Notes under the pieces: generated by a model
Told to the model about the DNA's origin: nothing
Databases searched by the model: none
What the model saw: only the letters and a program-made list of their open reading frames with translations
Position numbers and translations under genes: made by a program
Shown here: piece by piece, positions 1 through 9,696 of the stretch
How the letters are laid out: every line of letters starts with the position of its first letter
Numbering within the stretch: position 1 is the stretch's first letter
Origin: an uncultured Rubripirellula sp.
GTDB taxonomy: Bacteria; Planctomycetota; Planctomycetia; Pirellulales; Pirellulaceae
Reading direction: 5' to 3'
DNA length: 64,000 bases
Assembly (NCBI GenBank): GCA_938075415.1
Contig: CALJHC010000012.1
Span: forward strand, 62,001-126,000

Positions 1-265
1 GGGCTGCAACCCGCTTCTCGCGTCAGCGCGCGCCTGCGAGAACCACATTTATCTGATCAGCAGCACCTATACCGAATCAAAACGTAATTGGATCAGAACC
101 GCTATCTACGGACATGACGGCAAGCCACTTGCCGCCGCTGATGAATTTGGGACCGTGATACTAACCGAGGTAGATCTCAATCGCCCCACCTACTGGCACA
201 GCCTCGGCGATTTCCAAAGCCAAATCCAACCCCATCGGCCGAGGTTGAATGATCCTCGACCTTGA
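1..265 (+). CDS. Carbon-nitrogen hydrolase (nitrilase superfamily), C-terminal fragment
   Basis: The reading frame is open from base 2 to the TGA at 263-265, giving 87 codons of a gene whose 5' part lies outside the window. The peptide starts with a CNPLLASARACENHIYL stretch, followed by a beta-strand pattern with TAIYGHDGKPLAAA and a late VILTEVDL segment. This is the order found at the end of carbon-nitrogen hydrolases: the last helix after the catalytic Cys region, then strands that carry a phrase like 'I..PDG..LA' and 'G....DLD'. The catalytic Glu-Lys-Cys residues are upstream and cannot be seen, so substrate (amide, nitrile or carbamoyl) cannot be inferred. It ends 87 bp before the next gene on the same strand, so the two could be co-transcribed. 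The family call is moderately sure; the exact activity is unknown. Confidence 0.65.
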   Translation, partial: GCNPLLASARACENHIYLISSTYTESKRNWIRTAIYGHDGKPLAAADEFGTVILTEVDLNRPTYWHSLGDFQSQIQPHRPRLNDPRP

Positions 266-352
266 TGCTTCCCAACTCCCCTGAACTGCTGACGCCCAAG
301 AATTTATGGGTCTCCGGCATCCCCCACCCCACCCGAGTAACGAAGTTCTGAC

Positions 353-1777
353 ATGCAGAAGACCACTCGCAGCCTTGCCTCTGCCTTTTCCGTTCCCATC
401 CTTTTCTGCTACCTCCTACCAAGCCTTTGCGTCGCTGATGAGCGTCTCGGCAATAGCGAGGGGGGCCTGAAAGTATGCACCTTCGATGTCGACGCAACAC
501 CATCGGTTGGCTCGATGATGGCCTATGACCACGTTGTTCGCACGGAAGAACTCGGCCTGCGCGCACGGGGAATTATCCTCATGGGCAAAGATCAACCTAT
601 CGTCCTGTGCGCAGTTGACTGGATCGGAATCGGCAACGAGGGACATGATGCTTTCCGTGATCGGTTGGCAAAAGCGGCCGGGACGACGCGGCAACGTGTT
701 GCGGTTCACACACTGCATCAACATGACGCGCCGCGATGCGACTTCTCTGCAGAGCAGCTATTGAACCACGCCGGTGTCAGTGATTTGGGTCCGCATGATG
801 GGTCCCTCGCAAGGGAAGTCCTTAACCGGCTCGAAAGTGCGGTGAAAGATGCCATCACGCGAGCAACTCCCGTCACCCATGCCGGTATCGGAACCGCAGA
901 TGTGGAAAAAGTTGCTTCAAACCGTCGGTTACAGGACGCTTCGGGAAAAGTGGTCGCAACTCGCTACACGACGTGTCGAGACCCCAAGTTGCGTGCAGCC
1001 CCCGAAGGCATCATCGACTCCAAGCTCTCCTCCCTTTCATTTTGGAACGGTGATCAGCCCTTGGCCGTGCTGACCTATTACGCTTGCCATCCACAAAGTT
1101 ATTACCGTACCGGTGTCCCCAGCCCCGATTTTCCGGGAATTGCACGCTTCATGCGGGGGCAGGATTTACCCAAAACGCTACACGTACATTTTAACGGTGC
1201 TGGTGGCAATATTGGGGCCGGTAAGTACAACGACGGCAATTTGGAGAATCGCATGATTCTTGCTGGTCGAGTCGCCAAGGCAATGAAATCAGCTTTTGAG
1301 GCAACAGAAAAGTTTGCCATTACGGAGAAAGCGATTGATTGGAGCGTTGCCCCCGTATCGCTGCCCCCAGCGCCACACCTACAAGAAGCCAAGCTTCGCG
1401 AAAATCTTCCTAACTGGACCATCAAAGATTATTGGGGAAGTGCTGATGACCTCGCTTGGCTAATGCGATGTCAGCAGGGACACCAAATCGATCTTGCTTG
1501 CCTGCACGTCGGTGATGTGCGCATTCTCCACCTACCAGGAGAACTCTTTGTTGAATACCAGCTCGCCGCCAAGGCATTACGTCCGGACCTTGATGTCGCC
1601 ATGGCGGCGTATGGCGACTACGGACCCGGATATATCGGCACCGAAATCGCGTACGAACAAGGTGGATACGAAACCAGTCAACGCGCCTCAAAAGTTGCTC
1701 CGCAGGCAGAGCGTGTTCTCATGGATGGCATCAAGCGGTTACTCGAAGTCAAATCGCCGAAGTCATCAGATAGATAA
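353..1777 (+). CDS. Secreted neutral/alkaline ceramidase-like protein
   Basis: A 474-residue protein with an N-terminal signal peptide (basic start, then hydrophobic [15 protein letters not shown], cleavage near VADE). The body resembles the N-terminal domain of neutral/alkaline non-lysosomal ceramidases as found in planctomycetes: an early strand-rich region with RARGIILM and VLCAVDWIG, a histidine cluster LHQHDAP at the place of the zinc-binding H-x-H, a second histidine in [10 protein letters not shown], and a glycine-rich [16 protein letters not shown] loop where ceramidases carry the catalytic serine. That serine is not obvious here, so the protein may be a non-ceramidase relative or use another nucleophile. 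Planctomycete genomes hold many such proteins of untested substrate. The ATG at 353 gives the signal peptide directly. The next + strand gene starts about 140 bp downstream. Confidence 0.7.
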   Translation: MQKTTRSLASAFSVPILFCYLLPSLCVADERLGNSEGGLKVCTFDVDATPSVGSMMAYDHVVRTEELGLRARGIILMGKDQPIVLCAVDWIGIGNEGHDAFRDRLAKAAGTTRQRVAVHTLHQHDAPRCDFSAEQLLNHAGVSDLGPHDGSLAREVLNRLESAVKDAITRATPVTHAGIGTADVEKVASNRRLQDASGKVVATRYTTCRDPKLRAAPEGIIDSKLSSLSFWNGDQPLAVLTYYACHPQSYYRTGVPSPDFPGIARFMRGQDLPKTLHVHFNGAGGNIGAGKYNDGNLENRMILAGRVAKAMKSAFEATEKFAITEKAIDWSVAPVSLPPAPHLQEAKLRENLPNWTIKDYWGSADDLAWLMRCQQGHQIDLACLHVGDVRILHLPGELFVEYQLAAKALRPDLDVAMAAYGDYGPGYIGTEIAYEQGGYETSQRASKVAPQAERVLMDGIKRLLEVKSPKSSDR

Positions 1778-1919
1778 CCAATGTCGTAAGCTTTGTCAGC
1801 CTTGCTGTATCGAAGGTCAACAAGGCGATCGCCACAATTTCGATGAATGAACCCATTTTTTCTTGCAGCCAACTATTCAGTTTCTGATCATGCACTTCTC
1901 GCTTAACACGCAACTAACG

Positions 1920-4892
1920 ATGAAGAACTTGTTTCCCGCGTTCATGACTCCGGTGTTTACGGTTCCAGGGCTAATCGCTCTGGTGCTCCTTTCCCACGCG
2001 CTCACGTTAAATGCACAGCAAGCTGACCCGAAACCTGATTACTCATCAGAGTTACCAAGAATACCGGCAACCGAACCCTCAGAGACACTCAAGAACTTCG
2101 AGGTGGCTGATGGCTATGAGATCCAACTTGTCGCCTCGGAACCACTGGTCAGTACGCCCGTTGCGATTGAGTGGGATGCCAGAGGTGGTCTCTATGTCTG
2201 TGAAATGCGCGGTTACAGCGAAAACCGCGATGACGGTATTTCACGCGTGCGTTATCTGACCGATTCTGATCAGGATGGTGTTTATGACCAAGCGACCACC
2301 TTCGCCAGCCAACTCCTTTGGCCCACTGCGATCTTCCCCTACAAGGGAGGGTTGTTCATCGCCGACGCTCCAAATATCTACTACTGCAAAGACACCAACG
2401 GCGACGGTGTCGCCGACCTGAAGAGCATTGTGTTGACCGGCTTTGGCACCTCGAACGTCCAAGGGTTGGTCAACTCATTTCGATGGGGTTTAGACAATCG
2501 GATTCATGTTGCCTGCAGCAGTGTTGGCGGCAACATCCAACGTCCTAATGACCAACAAAAACCACTCAATGTTCGTGGGCGAGATCTATCCTTTGATCCT
2601 GACACCTACGAAATCCAACTCACTAGCGGTGGTGCGCAACATGGTATGTGCTTTGACGACTGGGGTCGCAAGTATGTTTCATCCAATAGTGATCACATCC
2701 AACAGGTCATCTACCAGGACCGTTATGTCGCTCGAAATCCCTTATTCTCTGCATCATCGGCCCGAGTGTCGATCGCTGCGGATGGTCCACAAGCTCCCGT
2801 CTTTCGAAGCAGCCCCGTCGAACCTTGGAGAATCGTTCGGACTCGTCTAAGAGTTGGCGGGGTGGTACCCGGTCCGGTCGAAGGTGGTGGTCGCGCATCA
2901 GGATATTTCACTGGTGCAACGGGTGTCACCATTTATCGCGGTGATAACTGGCCTCAAAAACATCATGGAATCGCAATCGTCGGAGATGTCGGTAGCAATC
3001 TGATTCACCGAAAGTTGCTGACACCTGATGGTGTGCAAATGATCGCAACGCGAATGGATTCAGCGAGCGAATTTGTTCGATCCAGCGATATCTGGTTTCG
3101 GCCTGCACAATTTGCCAATGCTCCGGATGGTTCGTTGCATGTGGTTGATGTCTGTCGTGAAGTTATCGAACACCCCAAAAGTCTTGCCCCGTCCATCAAA
3201 CAACATCTTGACCTCAACGCTGGACGGGACCGAGGTCGTATTTATCGTGTGATTGCCAAAAACAGTCAGCCTCGACTGAATCCAGACTTTACCAAACTGA
3301 AACCTGAAGAACTGGCGTCCAGTTTGAATCATCCCAACGCTTGGCATCGCGAAACCGCCTCCCGTTTAATCCACGAACTCCAACCGGTCTCAATTAAAAG
3401 CTCCCTTCAAGAAATGGTCACCACTGCAAGTCGACCACAAGGTCGACTGCACGCACTTTACGCCTTAGACAGTCTAGATGCACTGGCAGCTGAAGTCGTT
3501 CACGAAGCAATGAAGGATTCACACCCGCAGGTGCGAAAACATGCTCTTTGTTTGGCAGAGACAATCAACTTCAACGCAAAAATGTTACAGACTGTTGCAT
3601 CCATGGTGGAAGATGAAAATGCTGAGGTGCGTCTCCAGCTTGCGTTCAGTGTCTCCGAGTACCGTCACCCGTCGACTACCCAGATTCTAACCCGCCTCAT
3701 CACCCAGGATGTGGACTCACGCTGGATGCGTTTGGCTGTCCAAAGCTCGCTCGCCGTGGGTGCCGGTGACCTCTTCTCTCAACTGACACTTGATGAAACT
3801 TTCCGAAACCATTCTGCTGCCCAGTTTCTGGTCAGCCTCGCAAAGCAAATTGTTCGGCAAAATCGCCCAGATGAATTGCAGACCGCGATGCAGAGCTTCC
3901 AGGCACTCTCTACGTCCGCCCCACTGTTCTCACTTCCCATCCTGGGTCCTTTTCAGACCGCGTCTTCAAACCCCACTGCCTCGAAGCAACTGCAGGATCT
4001 GATTAATCAATTGACCTTGGCTGCAATCCATTTTGCAAACAACCCTGATAACGCTGTCGAAAAACGCTGTTCAACGATCGAATCGCTCTCCTACTCCAAT
4101 TGGGAAACCGTCGGCGCCACACTCATGGAACTTGCCGTTAACCAAGACTCTCCTCTGGTAAGCCAAACCGCCATCACCGTTGCCAGTAAGTTCAACTCAG
4201 GGCAATTAGCCAACTTTCTTTTGAAACAATGGGATTCCAAAACACCCGGATGGCGTAATACCGCAATCGAAGCGATTTTCTCCCGTGGCGACCGCATCAA
4301 AATACTGTTTCAGGCAATCGAGGATGGAAAAATTCAACTCAACGAGGTTCCCAGAAGTCGACTGACTTTCGCCGCTAACTCAAGAGATAAACAAGTCAAG
4401 CAACAAGCGCTAACGTTCCTTAAGGCTACAGCTGCACCCAATCGCCGGGATGTCTTGGAACGTTACACCGCAGCGTTATCTAAAAATCAAGATTTAGCTG
4501 ATGGCCGAGTCGTTTTCCGAAAACACTGCTCTGGATGCCATCGACTTGAGAATGTTGGCTACGAAATCGGACCGAATTTGGCAACCATGAAAGCCCGGGG
4601 AGCCGATGCGATGCTGGCAAACATCCTCGATCCGAATTTGGAGGTGAATCCTCAATACATCAACTATGTCTTGTTAAAAATGGATGGCAGCACTGCCACT
4701 GGAATGATCGCTGCAGAAAATGCAAATAGCATCACACTCAAGAGGGAAGAATCGGCCACTGAAACGATCCTCCGTGGTGATGTTGAGCAGATGCGAAGCT
4801 CAAGAAAATCAATCATGCCGGAGGGCTTCGAACAATCCATCACGCCGCAACAAATGGCAAACCTGGTCACCTACCTGATGCAAGTCAATTAG
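1920..4892 (+). CDS. PVC-type secreted heme-binding protein with dehydrogenase-like propeller and HEAT repeats
   Basis: About 990 residues from the ATG at 1920, chosen because it begins directly with a signal peptide (MKNLFPAF, hydrophobic segment, cleavage near LNAQQA); a TTG at 1863 and ATG at 1890 are in frame but add a useless leader. Residues about 40-430 match the Pirellula/Verrucomicrobium membrane-bound dehydrogenase-type domain, a beta-propeller with phrases such as PTAIFPYKGGLFIA, SPVEPWRIVRTR and GYFTGATGVTIYRGD. Residues about 440-850 are helical HEAT-like repeats. The C-terminal 128 residues form the PVC heme-binding domain with a CSGCH site near residues 870-874 and a later Met in IMPEGF that may be the axial ligand. 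It is likely a periplasmic c-type cytochrome dehydrogenase acting on sugars or other organics; substrate unknown. Family call is confident. Confidence 0.88.
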   Translation: MKNLFPAFMTPVFTVPGLIALVLLSHALTLNAQQADPKPDYSSELPRIPATEPSETLKNFEVADGYEIQLVASEPLVSTPVAIEWDARGGLYVCEMRGYSENRDDGISRVRYLTDSDQDGVYDQATTFASQLLWPTAIFPYKGGLFIADAPNIYYCKDTNGDGVADLKSIVLTGFGTSNVQGLVNSFRWGLDNRIHVACSSVGGNIQRPNDQQKPLNVRGRDLSFDPDTYEIQLTSGGAQHGMCFDDWGRKYVSSNSDHIQQVIYQDRYVARNPLFSASSARVSIAADGPQAPVFRSSPVEPWRIVRTRLRVGGVVPGPVEGGGRASGYFTGATGVTIYRGDNWPQKHHGIAIVGDVGSNLIHRKLLTPDGVQMIATRMDSASEFVRSSDIWFRPAQFANAPDGSLHVVDVCREVIEHPKSLAPSIKQHLDLNAGRDRGRIYRVIAKNSQPRLNPDFTKLKPEELASSLNHPNAWHRETASRLIHELQPVSIKSSLQEMVTTASRPQGRLHALYALDSLDALAAEVVHEAMKDSHPQVRKHALCLAETINFNAKMLQTVASMVEDENAEVRLQLAFSVSEYRHPSTTQILTRLITQDVDSRWMRLAVQSSLAVGAGDLFSQLTLDETFRNHSAAQFLVSLAKQIVRQNRPDELQTAMQSFQALSTSAPLFSLPILGPFQTASSNPTASKQLQDLINQLTLAAIHFANNPDNAVEKRCSTIESLSYSNWETVGATLMELAVNQDSPLVSQTAITVASKFNSGQLANFLLKQWDSKTPGWRNTAIEAIFSRGDRIKILFQAIEDGKIQLNEVPRSRLTFAANSRDKQVKQQALTFLKATAAPNRRDVLERYTAALSKNQDLADGRVVFRKHCSGCHRLENVGYEIGPNLATMKARGADAMLANILDPNLEVNPQYINYVLLKMDGSTATGMIAAENANSITLKREESATETILRGDVEQMRSSRKSIMPEGFEQSITPQQMANLVTYLMQVN

Positions 4893-5261
4893 TCCTCCAT
4901 GTGTTTCTGTTCAATCACTCACTATCTGTGACCTCTCGCAGAGCGACATGGCAAGAGCCTCTAGCCGGATTAACACAATCGTCGCAAGAGGTGCCATCTC
5001 TTCGTTGTCGCTGGCCAACCACAGCATCGATTTCGGGGAGGCTTGAAGACGCAGAGCCCTGCCCAATAGCAGATCGTCTTTTGCAATTGAATCTGATCAG
5101 CCATACGCTTTCGCTACGCTCTTTTCCAACCTGCTTGGATCACCGTGCAATTCAAACGGAAACCTTCAGACTTATCCTGAGAGGCAGTACGGCTGATGAA
5201 ACAAAGTGATGTCATTTTCCGAACGCGATTATCAACCTCAATAGATTTCCTTACGCCTAGC

Positions 5262-5307
5262 AGGAATAGGGTCGGCGCCCTTGGCAAACGGATTAGACCC
5301 CATTCCT
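5262..5307. repeat. REP-like imperfect inverted repeat
   Basis: AGGAATAGGGTC (5262-5273) pairs with GACCCCATTCCT (5296-5307) with 11 of 12 matches around a 22-nt loop. The arms resemble the AATGGGGTC/GACCCCATT phrase seen in many bacterial dispersed REP-type elements. No transposase is nearby. It could equally act as a transcript-end structure for the upstream + strand gene, though no T-run follows. Confidence 0.45.
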
Positions 5308-5718
5308 ATTTAAAGACACAAACGCAGTTCTTTAGCAAGAGTTATCCATCGAGACCAAGCTAAGATCAACTCAATGTCCACCCCGCCTTTTTGGATTACC
5401 GTCAAGTCAGACCATTACCCCGGAAAGCCGATCGACCAACATAAATGGCTTTGCATCGTGTCCCCGTGCTTGCCAGACTAGCAACCCAAGCTTTCCCAAC
5501 TCGCGCCAAAAGTTGCAACAAAACGTTGCAACTAAACGTTGGACTAAAAATGGAACAGTGGGATTACCATTTTGTCGAGGCAGGACCACCAGCTTGGGGT
5601 GAACGACAAAAAGGGTCTAGCTGTGTTACCTGTTCCGAGGCTGGGTGCAATCGGCCATCGCGGCGGCACTATCTGGCCTTGCGTGCGATGAGGAATCAGT
5701 TTTGGGCAGCCACAAACC

Positions 5719-5746
5719 AAAAAAAACCCACGCCTTTGACGTGGGT
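5719..5746 (-). terminator. Rho-independent terminator of the methionine-rich protein gene
   Basis: Read on the minus strand, ACCCACG, a 7-nt loop and CGTGGGT are followed at once by a run of eight T. It lies about 50 bp past the stop codon of the minus-strand gene, the expected place. This is the clearest intrinsic terminator in the window. Confidence 0.8.
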
Positions 5747-5798
5747 GTTTCGTTCAATCTTTTCAAGTGAACTGAATTCTCTTGGTTGCATCAAACAC

Positions 5799-7616
5799 CT
5801 AGTTTTCCAAACCATCAGGGTCGGCCGAAACCGTTCCGACGGCACCGCCACTGGCAGGATTCCCGACTGCAGGATTACCCACTGCAGGATTACCCACTGC
5901 TGGGTCGGTATTGGGTGCAAGATCAGCAAGTGGATCGACGGGTGTCAATTGATCGGGCAATCCTTGATCCCCGGCCGGGACGCCCACGACATCTTCGCCA
6001 ACCAAGGCTCTCAGGACTAAGATCTGCCCCTCCAAGCCTTCACGAAACTTGGTCATATCATCAAGCGAGGTGTCATTAAGGACGGTAACGACACCTTCAA
6101 CGTCCGTTAACCATCGTTCAACCAGAGGCTTCTGCTCGGGCGTTGAAGAAGCGAGGAGTCCACCGGGTGCTTGAGATGGAATACCAGCAGAAGGATGGCC
6201 ACTGACCCCAAGATGAACTAATTGCAGGACATAGTTGAGCTTCTTTCGCGTGGAGATGACTTCGGGTGGCTGGGGTTTTTCCGGTGGTGCTCCACCGCGA
6301 CCATAGCCCATCCCCATGTCGCCCATCCCCATTTCCATATCGCCCATCCCCATGTCACCCATTTCCATCTCCATGCCGCTTCCATCACGGCCCATCATAT
6401 CCATCATGCCTTCGTCATCCCCCATCATGCCTTCCATCTCCATCCCCATCTCTCCTCCGCCCGCGCCTGAACGTGGATTCGCGGACTCAGAGGTCTTCTT
6501 CTCGAGAAATGACTCCGGCGGAACTGGCTGCGTAGGATCCGCATTGGCCTTTTCCATCATGTCGTACCGTTGGATCTCGGACTCAAAAGCGTCCAAAACG
6601 CGATGTCCCCAACTATTCAGTACCTTTGTCGGTTCTGGACCATTCCCTTGCATTGCCGGCCCAAAGGACCCGAAACGAGAAGCTGAGTAGAGTGCGATCA
6701 GATCAGGTTGATCCGGTTCCGTGCTGATGCTGATCAACTGCGTGCCCAAGCTGTTGTCTGCCGCTGGCCTGAGCGTGTCGATAATATCCACTGCAAATCG
6801 CTGCAGATAAGCGTGTGCTTTCTGGTTACGACCGGCGGGGGCACTGGATGTCAGCAGGTCGTTCATCGACTGCGTGATCGCCGTCTTATTCTCGGGCGTT
6901 ATCTGAGGAAAGCCAAATCGTACGTGACGATGGATTCCATGCAATGCCGCGGCTCTCACGCCATCAGTGTTGTCAACGTTTTGATAAAGTGAAAGCAAGA
7001 TTGGTAATGCTTGAGGAAGCGGCACTGGTGCCGTCTTGGCTGCCGGGTTAGCCGACTGCTGATCAAGCTTGCTCAACAGCAGGATCGCATTGATGCGAGC
7101 GGCCGGGTGGTAATTGCCCTCGGCAACACCCCGCATTCCCTCGTACAAGTACACCGAAACCTGCCGGGCAATCTGCTGGTTACTTGACCGTTGAGCGCGA
7201 ACCAGAAAACTTGCCGCATCTCGACTTGCAGCTGAAATATCCTTCACACCCTCGGGTGAAGTCATTTTCGCGGGAAGGTACACCTTGAAGTAACCGTTGA
7301 CCATTTGCTGATTACCGTTGCCGGTTGTGACATACGTCCGAACAACTCCTTCCACCTGACGGACCACTTTCTCATCTTTCAGCGCCTCTGGCATCTCCAC
7401 CGAGTCAAAGGGGAAAGCCGCCTGCCCTGAAGCCTTGGACGCCATGAGAATGCCCGCCGACAAAGCGAGCAAAAGCAACAAAACTACATTCCATTGCCTG
7501 ACAGACTCACGAGGTTTGGAAACCGCAGCGGATTGCGAGCCAAACTCTGCATTCGTGGGCGATACCGATTCACCAACTTGGGTACCAAGATGGTCTACAG
7601 GAAGTCGATTACTCAT
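5799..7616 (-). CDS. Exported or membrane-anchored protein with methionine/glycine-rich segment, unknown function
   Basis: 605 residues. A 40-residue polar N-terminus precedes one hydrophobic segment (VVLLLLLALSAGILMA, residues about 44-60) ending near SGQA, which is either a long signal peptide or a membrane anchor. Residues about 70-330 are helical and alanine/leucine rich and look HEAT-like. Residues about 388-440 are extreme low complexity made of Gly, Met, Asp and Glu, with 19 methionines in about 50 residues. A second helical part follows, and the tail has three to four NPAVG pentapeptides. I do not recognise the family; similar HEAT-containing proteins occur in planctomycetes. It is monocistronic: the next minus-strand gene is 0.7 kb upstream, and a strong terminator follows. 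The Met-rich part might bind copper, but no other copper gene is adjacent. Confidence 0.75.
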   Translation of the reverse strand: MSNRLPVDHLGTQVGESVSPTNAEFGSQSAAVSKPRESVRQWNVVLLLLLALSAGILMASKASGQAAFPFDSVEMPEALKDEKVVRQVEGVVRTYVTTGNGNQQMVNGYFKVYLPAKMTSPEGVKDISAASRDAASFLVRAQRSSNQQIARQVSVYLYEGMRGVAEGNYHPAARINAILLLSKLDQQSANPAAKTAPVPLPQALPILLSLYQNVDNTDGVRAAALHGIHRHVRFGFPQITPENKTAITQSMNDLLTSSAPAGRNQKAHAYLQRFAVDIIDTLRPAADNSLGTQLISISTEPDQPDLIALYSASRFGSFGPAMQGNGPEPTKVLNSWGHRVLDAFESEIQRYDMMEKANADPTQPVPPESFLEKKTSESANPRSGAGGGEMGMEMEGMMGDDEGMMDMMGRDGSGMEMEMGDMGMGDMEMGMGDMGMGYGRGGAPPEKPQPPEVISTRKKLNYVLQLVHLGVSGHPSAGIPSQAPGGLLASSTPEQKPLVERWLTDVEGVVTVLNDTSLDDMTKFREGLEGQILVLRALVGEDVVGVPAGDQGLPDQLTPVDPLADLAPNTDPAVGNPAVGNPAVGNPASGGAVGTVSADPDGLEN

Positions 7617-8332
7617 AGGAGACGTACCATGGGAGCGAGTTGTCAGCTGTGGATTCCATTTGCCGACGAAAGATTAGGTTGTCTTAGTATCTCCGACAAA
7701 CCGGCTTTACGTCAATCAAAATTCTGATTCTGAGACGGAGGCAGTCGGACTTCAATACCGATTATTCCCTCTGACACCGTTGATTTTTGACCCTCAACCC
7801 CTCATTCGCACCCGCTGGGGCCAATTCTGGCCTGAATTGGCTACAAAATTCCCCCTGTCCCCCCCCTACAAATCCGATTCGGATTTCCTCGAAAAATCCG
7901 GGACAAATGGGTGATCGATGACGTACGACGAGACTTTCTGGGTCCAAGGGGTCTGGTATCAGCAATCCGACATCCGCTTCCTCCCAGCATCTCGGCGATA
8001 GGTAAACCGATTTCAAAACCCCAATATCACCCGACGACACGCCAGTGACGTGAGTTGCGGCGTTTATCCAGGGGTTACCAAAATGGCAGTCGCCTGCTGA
8101 TGCCTATGCTGGAATCTTCAGCAAACACAACACAACACTCATGCAACACTCATGCCGTTACTTGAAGGCAGCAGTTTGGCACGCAAACCCCAAAAAAGCT
8201 GTGGCAGTTATCCATCCGACAAGTCGATTGCTATCCCACCGATGATGGAAAAATTTTTCTTCGTAACCATCCCGCCGGCCTGAAGCCCCCCGGGAATCAC
8301 TTGAGCGTGAGTGATTTCGTAGGCGATCGATC
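7617..8332. other. Intergenic region upstream of the methionine-rich protein gene
   Basis: 716 bp. It contains an 8-bp inverted repeat AAATCCGA/TCGGATTT with a one-base centre (7870-7886), an 11-bp direct duplication of CAACACTCATG (8133-8154) and a small hairpin near the stop of the neighbouring hydrolase (8295-8316). A 92-codon minus-strand frame shows no recognisable features. The promoter of the gene ending at 7616 should lie at the left side, but no convincing -35/-10 pair was seen. Confidence 0.5.
8295..8316 (-). terminator. Possible terminator hairpin after the alpha/beta hydrolase gene
   Basis: AATCACT (8295-8301) and AGTGATT (8310-8316) form a perfect 7-bp stem around an 8-nt loop, 17 bp past the stop codon of the minus-strand hydrolase. 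No T-run follows on that strand, so it may be only a transcript-end stabiliser. Confidence 0.35.
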
Positions 8333-9235
8333 CTATTGAGCGTCCTCGTTGAGCGCGTCCTTCAAAAAGGTGATCAGCTCTGCAGTCGCAACCTCGTCTT
8401 GGGTTCCCAAATCATGATTCAACTGACGATGGTTGGTGTCCCCCTTGCCGAATACGGTTACCGGGACATCTGCGTTTTTGAGCACGTCAGCAAGTCGCTT
8501 GGCCTGAGCCCGTGTATCGGGGTTACCCGAGAAATAGAAAATCAAAAAGGGTGGAATCGGTTTCTCTTTAGAGACATGCGTCACCGCAGAAAACTCAACG
8601 TGCTTTTGGGGATCGTTGCCAAACTTCTGCCGGTGCCCAAACGTAAACATTTCACCGCCGTAAAGGCTCTGTCGCAACTCCGCGGTTGTGATGATTTTCG
8701 GTAGGTCATAGGTATCCCCATCCACGGGAACACATCCGCGAAGGACACCCGGCGGAACACCATGTCGATCCAAGTATCGAAGATCCGTGCAAATCAACGC
8801 CGCTAATTGAGCACCTGCGGAATGGCCTCCAACAAAAACCCGTTTGGGATCGCCACCATATTTCACGATATTCCGATGCACCCATCCAAAGGCAGACGCA
8901 ACATCACCAACCAATGCCTCCATATTCACCTCGGGCAATAAGCGGTAATTTATCGAGACGAACACAAAACCTCGCTCGGTAAAGAATGCCGGCTTTTGCC
9001 CCACATCACCCTTGTCGCCAGTTTGCCATCCCCCGCCGTGAATCCAAAACATCACCGGCAGACTTGATAATTCGCGGCGTTCCACCTTGGCTTCAGGAAT
9101 GTAGACATCCAAAACCTGACGTGGATGACCGTTGTCGATGTAACGAACATCACGTGTCAATTGCTGCGAAAATGCGACGGACCCAAATGTCATGAGGACA
9201 TTACAAAAGACGGTGAAAACTTTTATCCTTCTCAC
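8333..9235 (-). CDS. Secreted alpha/beta hydrolase (BD-FAE-like esterase/lipase)
   Basis: 300 residues starting at a GTG, with a signal peptide ([20 protein letters not shown], cleavage near AFSQ). The fold is alpha/beta hydrolase of the carboxylesterase / feruloyl-acetyl esterase group: the oxyanion motif WIHGGGW, the nucleophile elbow [11 protein letters not shown], and a late [11 protein letters not shown] histidine. The acid residue lies in the segment around [11 protein letters not shown]. Such proteins remove acyl or acetyl groups from polysaccharides or other esters outside the cytoplasm. The two neighbouring minus-strand genes are 0.5-0.7 kb away, so it is probably transcribed alone. 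A purine-rich AGAGAG precedes the GTG. Hydrolase fold is sure; substrate is not. Confidence 0.82.
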   Translation of the reverse strand: MRRIKVFTVFCNVLMTFGSVAFSQQLTRDVRYIDNGHPRQVLDVYIPEAKVERRELSSLPVMFWIHGGGWQTGDKGDVGQKPAFFTERGFVFVSINYRLLPEVNMEALVGDVASAFGWVHRNIVKYGGDPKRVFVGGHSAGAQLAALICTDLRYLDRHGVPPGVLRGCVPVDGDTYDLPKIITTAELRQSLYGGEMFTFGHRQKFGNDPQKHVEFSAVTHVSKEKPIPPFLIFYFSGNPDTRAQAKRLADVLKNADVPVTVFGKGDTNHRQLNHDLGTQDEVATAELITFLKDALNEDAQ

Positions 9236-9696
9236 GGCAACTCTCTGCTGGTGTGTGGCAATGGTTGATCAGGGGACCATGATAACGGTGATATGATCAC
9301 GTCGTTCGGGTCACAGACGAAGTGACCAAGTTTTAAAAGATTGCGGTCCAATGGGTATGCAATGACCCGGTAGAAAGAAGGCCTTCGGGATATCCATTCG
9401 CTAACAAAAGGCGAAGGCGACCTCCGCAGGCTAACCTGTTCAACAAAAACGCTCGATGACGAACCTTCCTTCATTCAGCATTAACAATCGCTGTGAAAAG
9501 CGGCTCCTGCCAAGGACCTTCCCAAATGGTTTCGCAGAGGAACGGCGAGGTCATTCAAAACAAGGCCGATCACGGCGTGTTGATCAACGACCCAACAACC
9601 CAATGACCCAACAAACCAACAACCCAATGACCCAATGACCCAACAAACCAACAAACCAACAACACCGTAACGACAACCTGCAAACGGGCATCCAAC
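9236..9696. other. Intergenic region with low-complexity repeats
   Basis: 461 bp between two minus-strand genes. Its left third is ordinary sequence; bases 9589-9665 form a C/A-rich irregular repeat array listed separately. The right part should hold the promoter for the hydrolase at 8333-9235, but none is clear. Confidence 0.5.
9589..9665. repeat. Irregular CCCAAYGA / ACCAACAA short tandem repeat
   Basis: About 77 bp built of 8-9-base units of the types GACCCAACA, AACCAACAA and CCCAATGA that alternate and duplicate. The strand is almost free of G and T. It is noncoding, just past the stop of the DUF1501 gene, and looks like slippage-derived sequence. Confidence 0.75.

Larger units (their letters stand above)
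4893..5798. other. Intergenic region between convergent genes
   Basis: 906 bp between the stop of the heme protein and the stop of the methionine-rich protein on the other strand. It holds an imperfect long inverted repeat (5262-5307) and a clear terminator for the minus-strand gene (5719-5746). Two open frames of about 100-190 codons cross it, but their composition (no domain, odd residue mix, overlap with the terminator) argues against coding. Confidence 0.6.

Noticed and set aside
4901-5209. 102-codon plus-strand frame after the heme protein
   Set aside because: No ribosome site, no domain and unusual residue mix.
5445-6020. Plus-strand frame of 191 codons
   Set aside because: It crosses the minus-strand gene's terminator and the end of its coding region, and has no recognisable feature.
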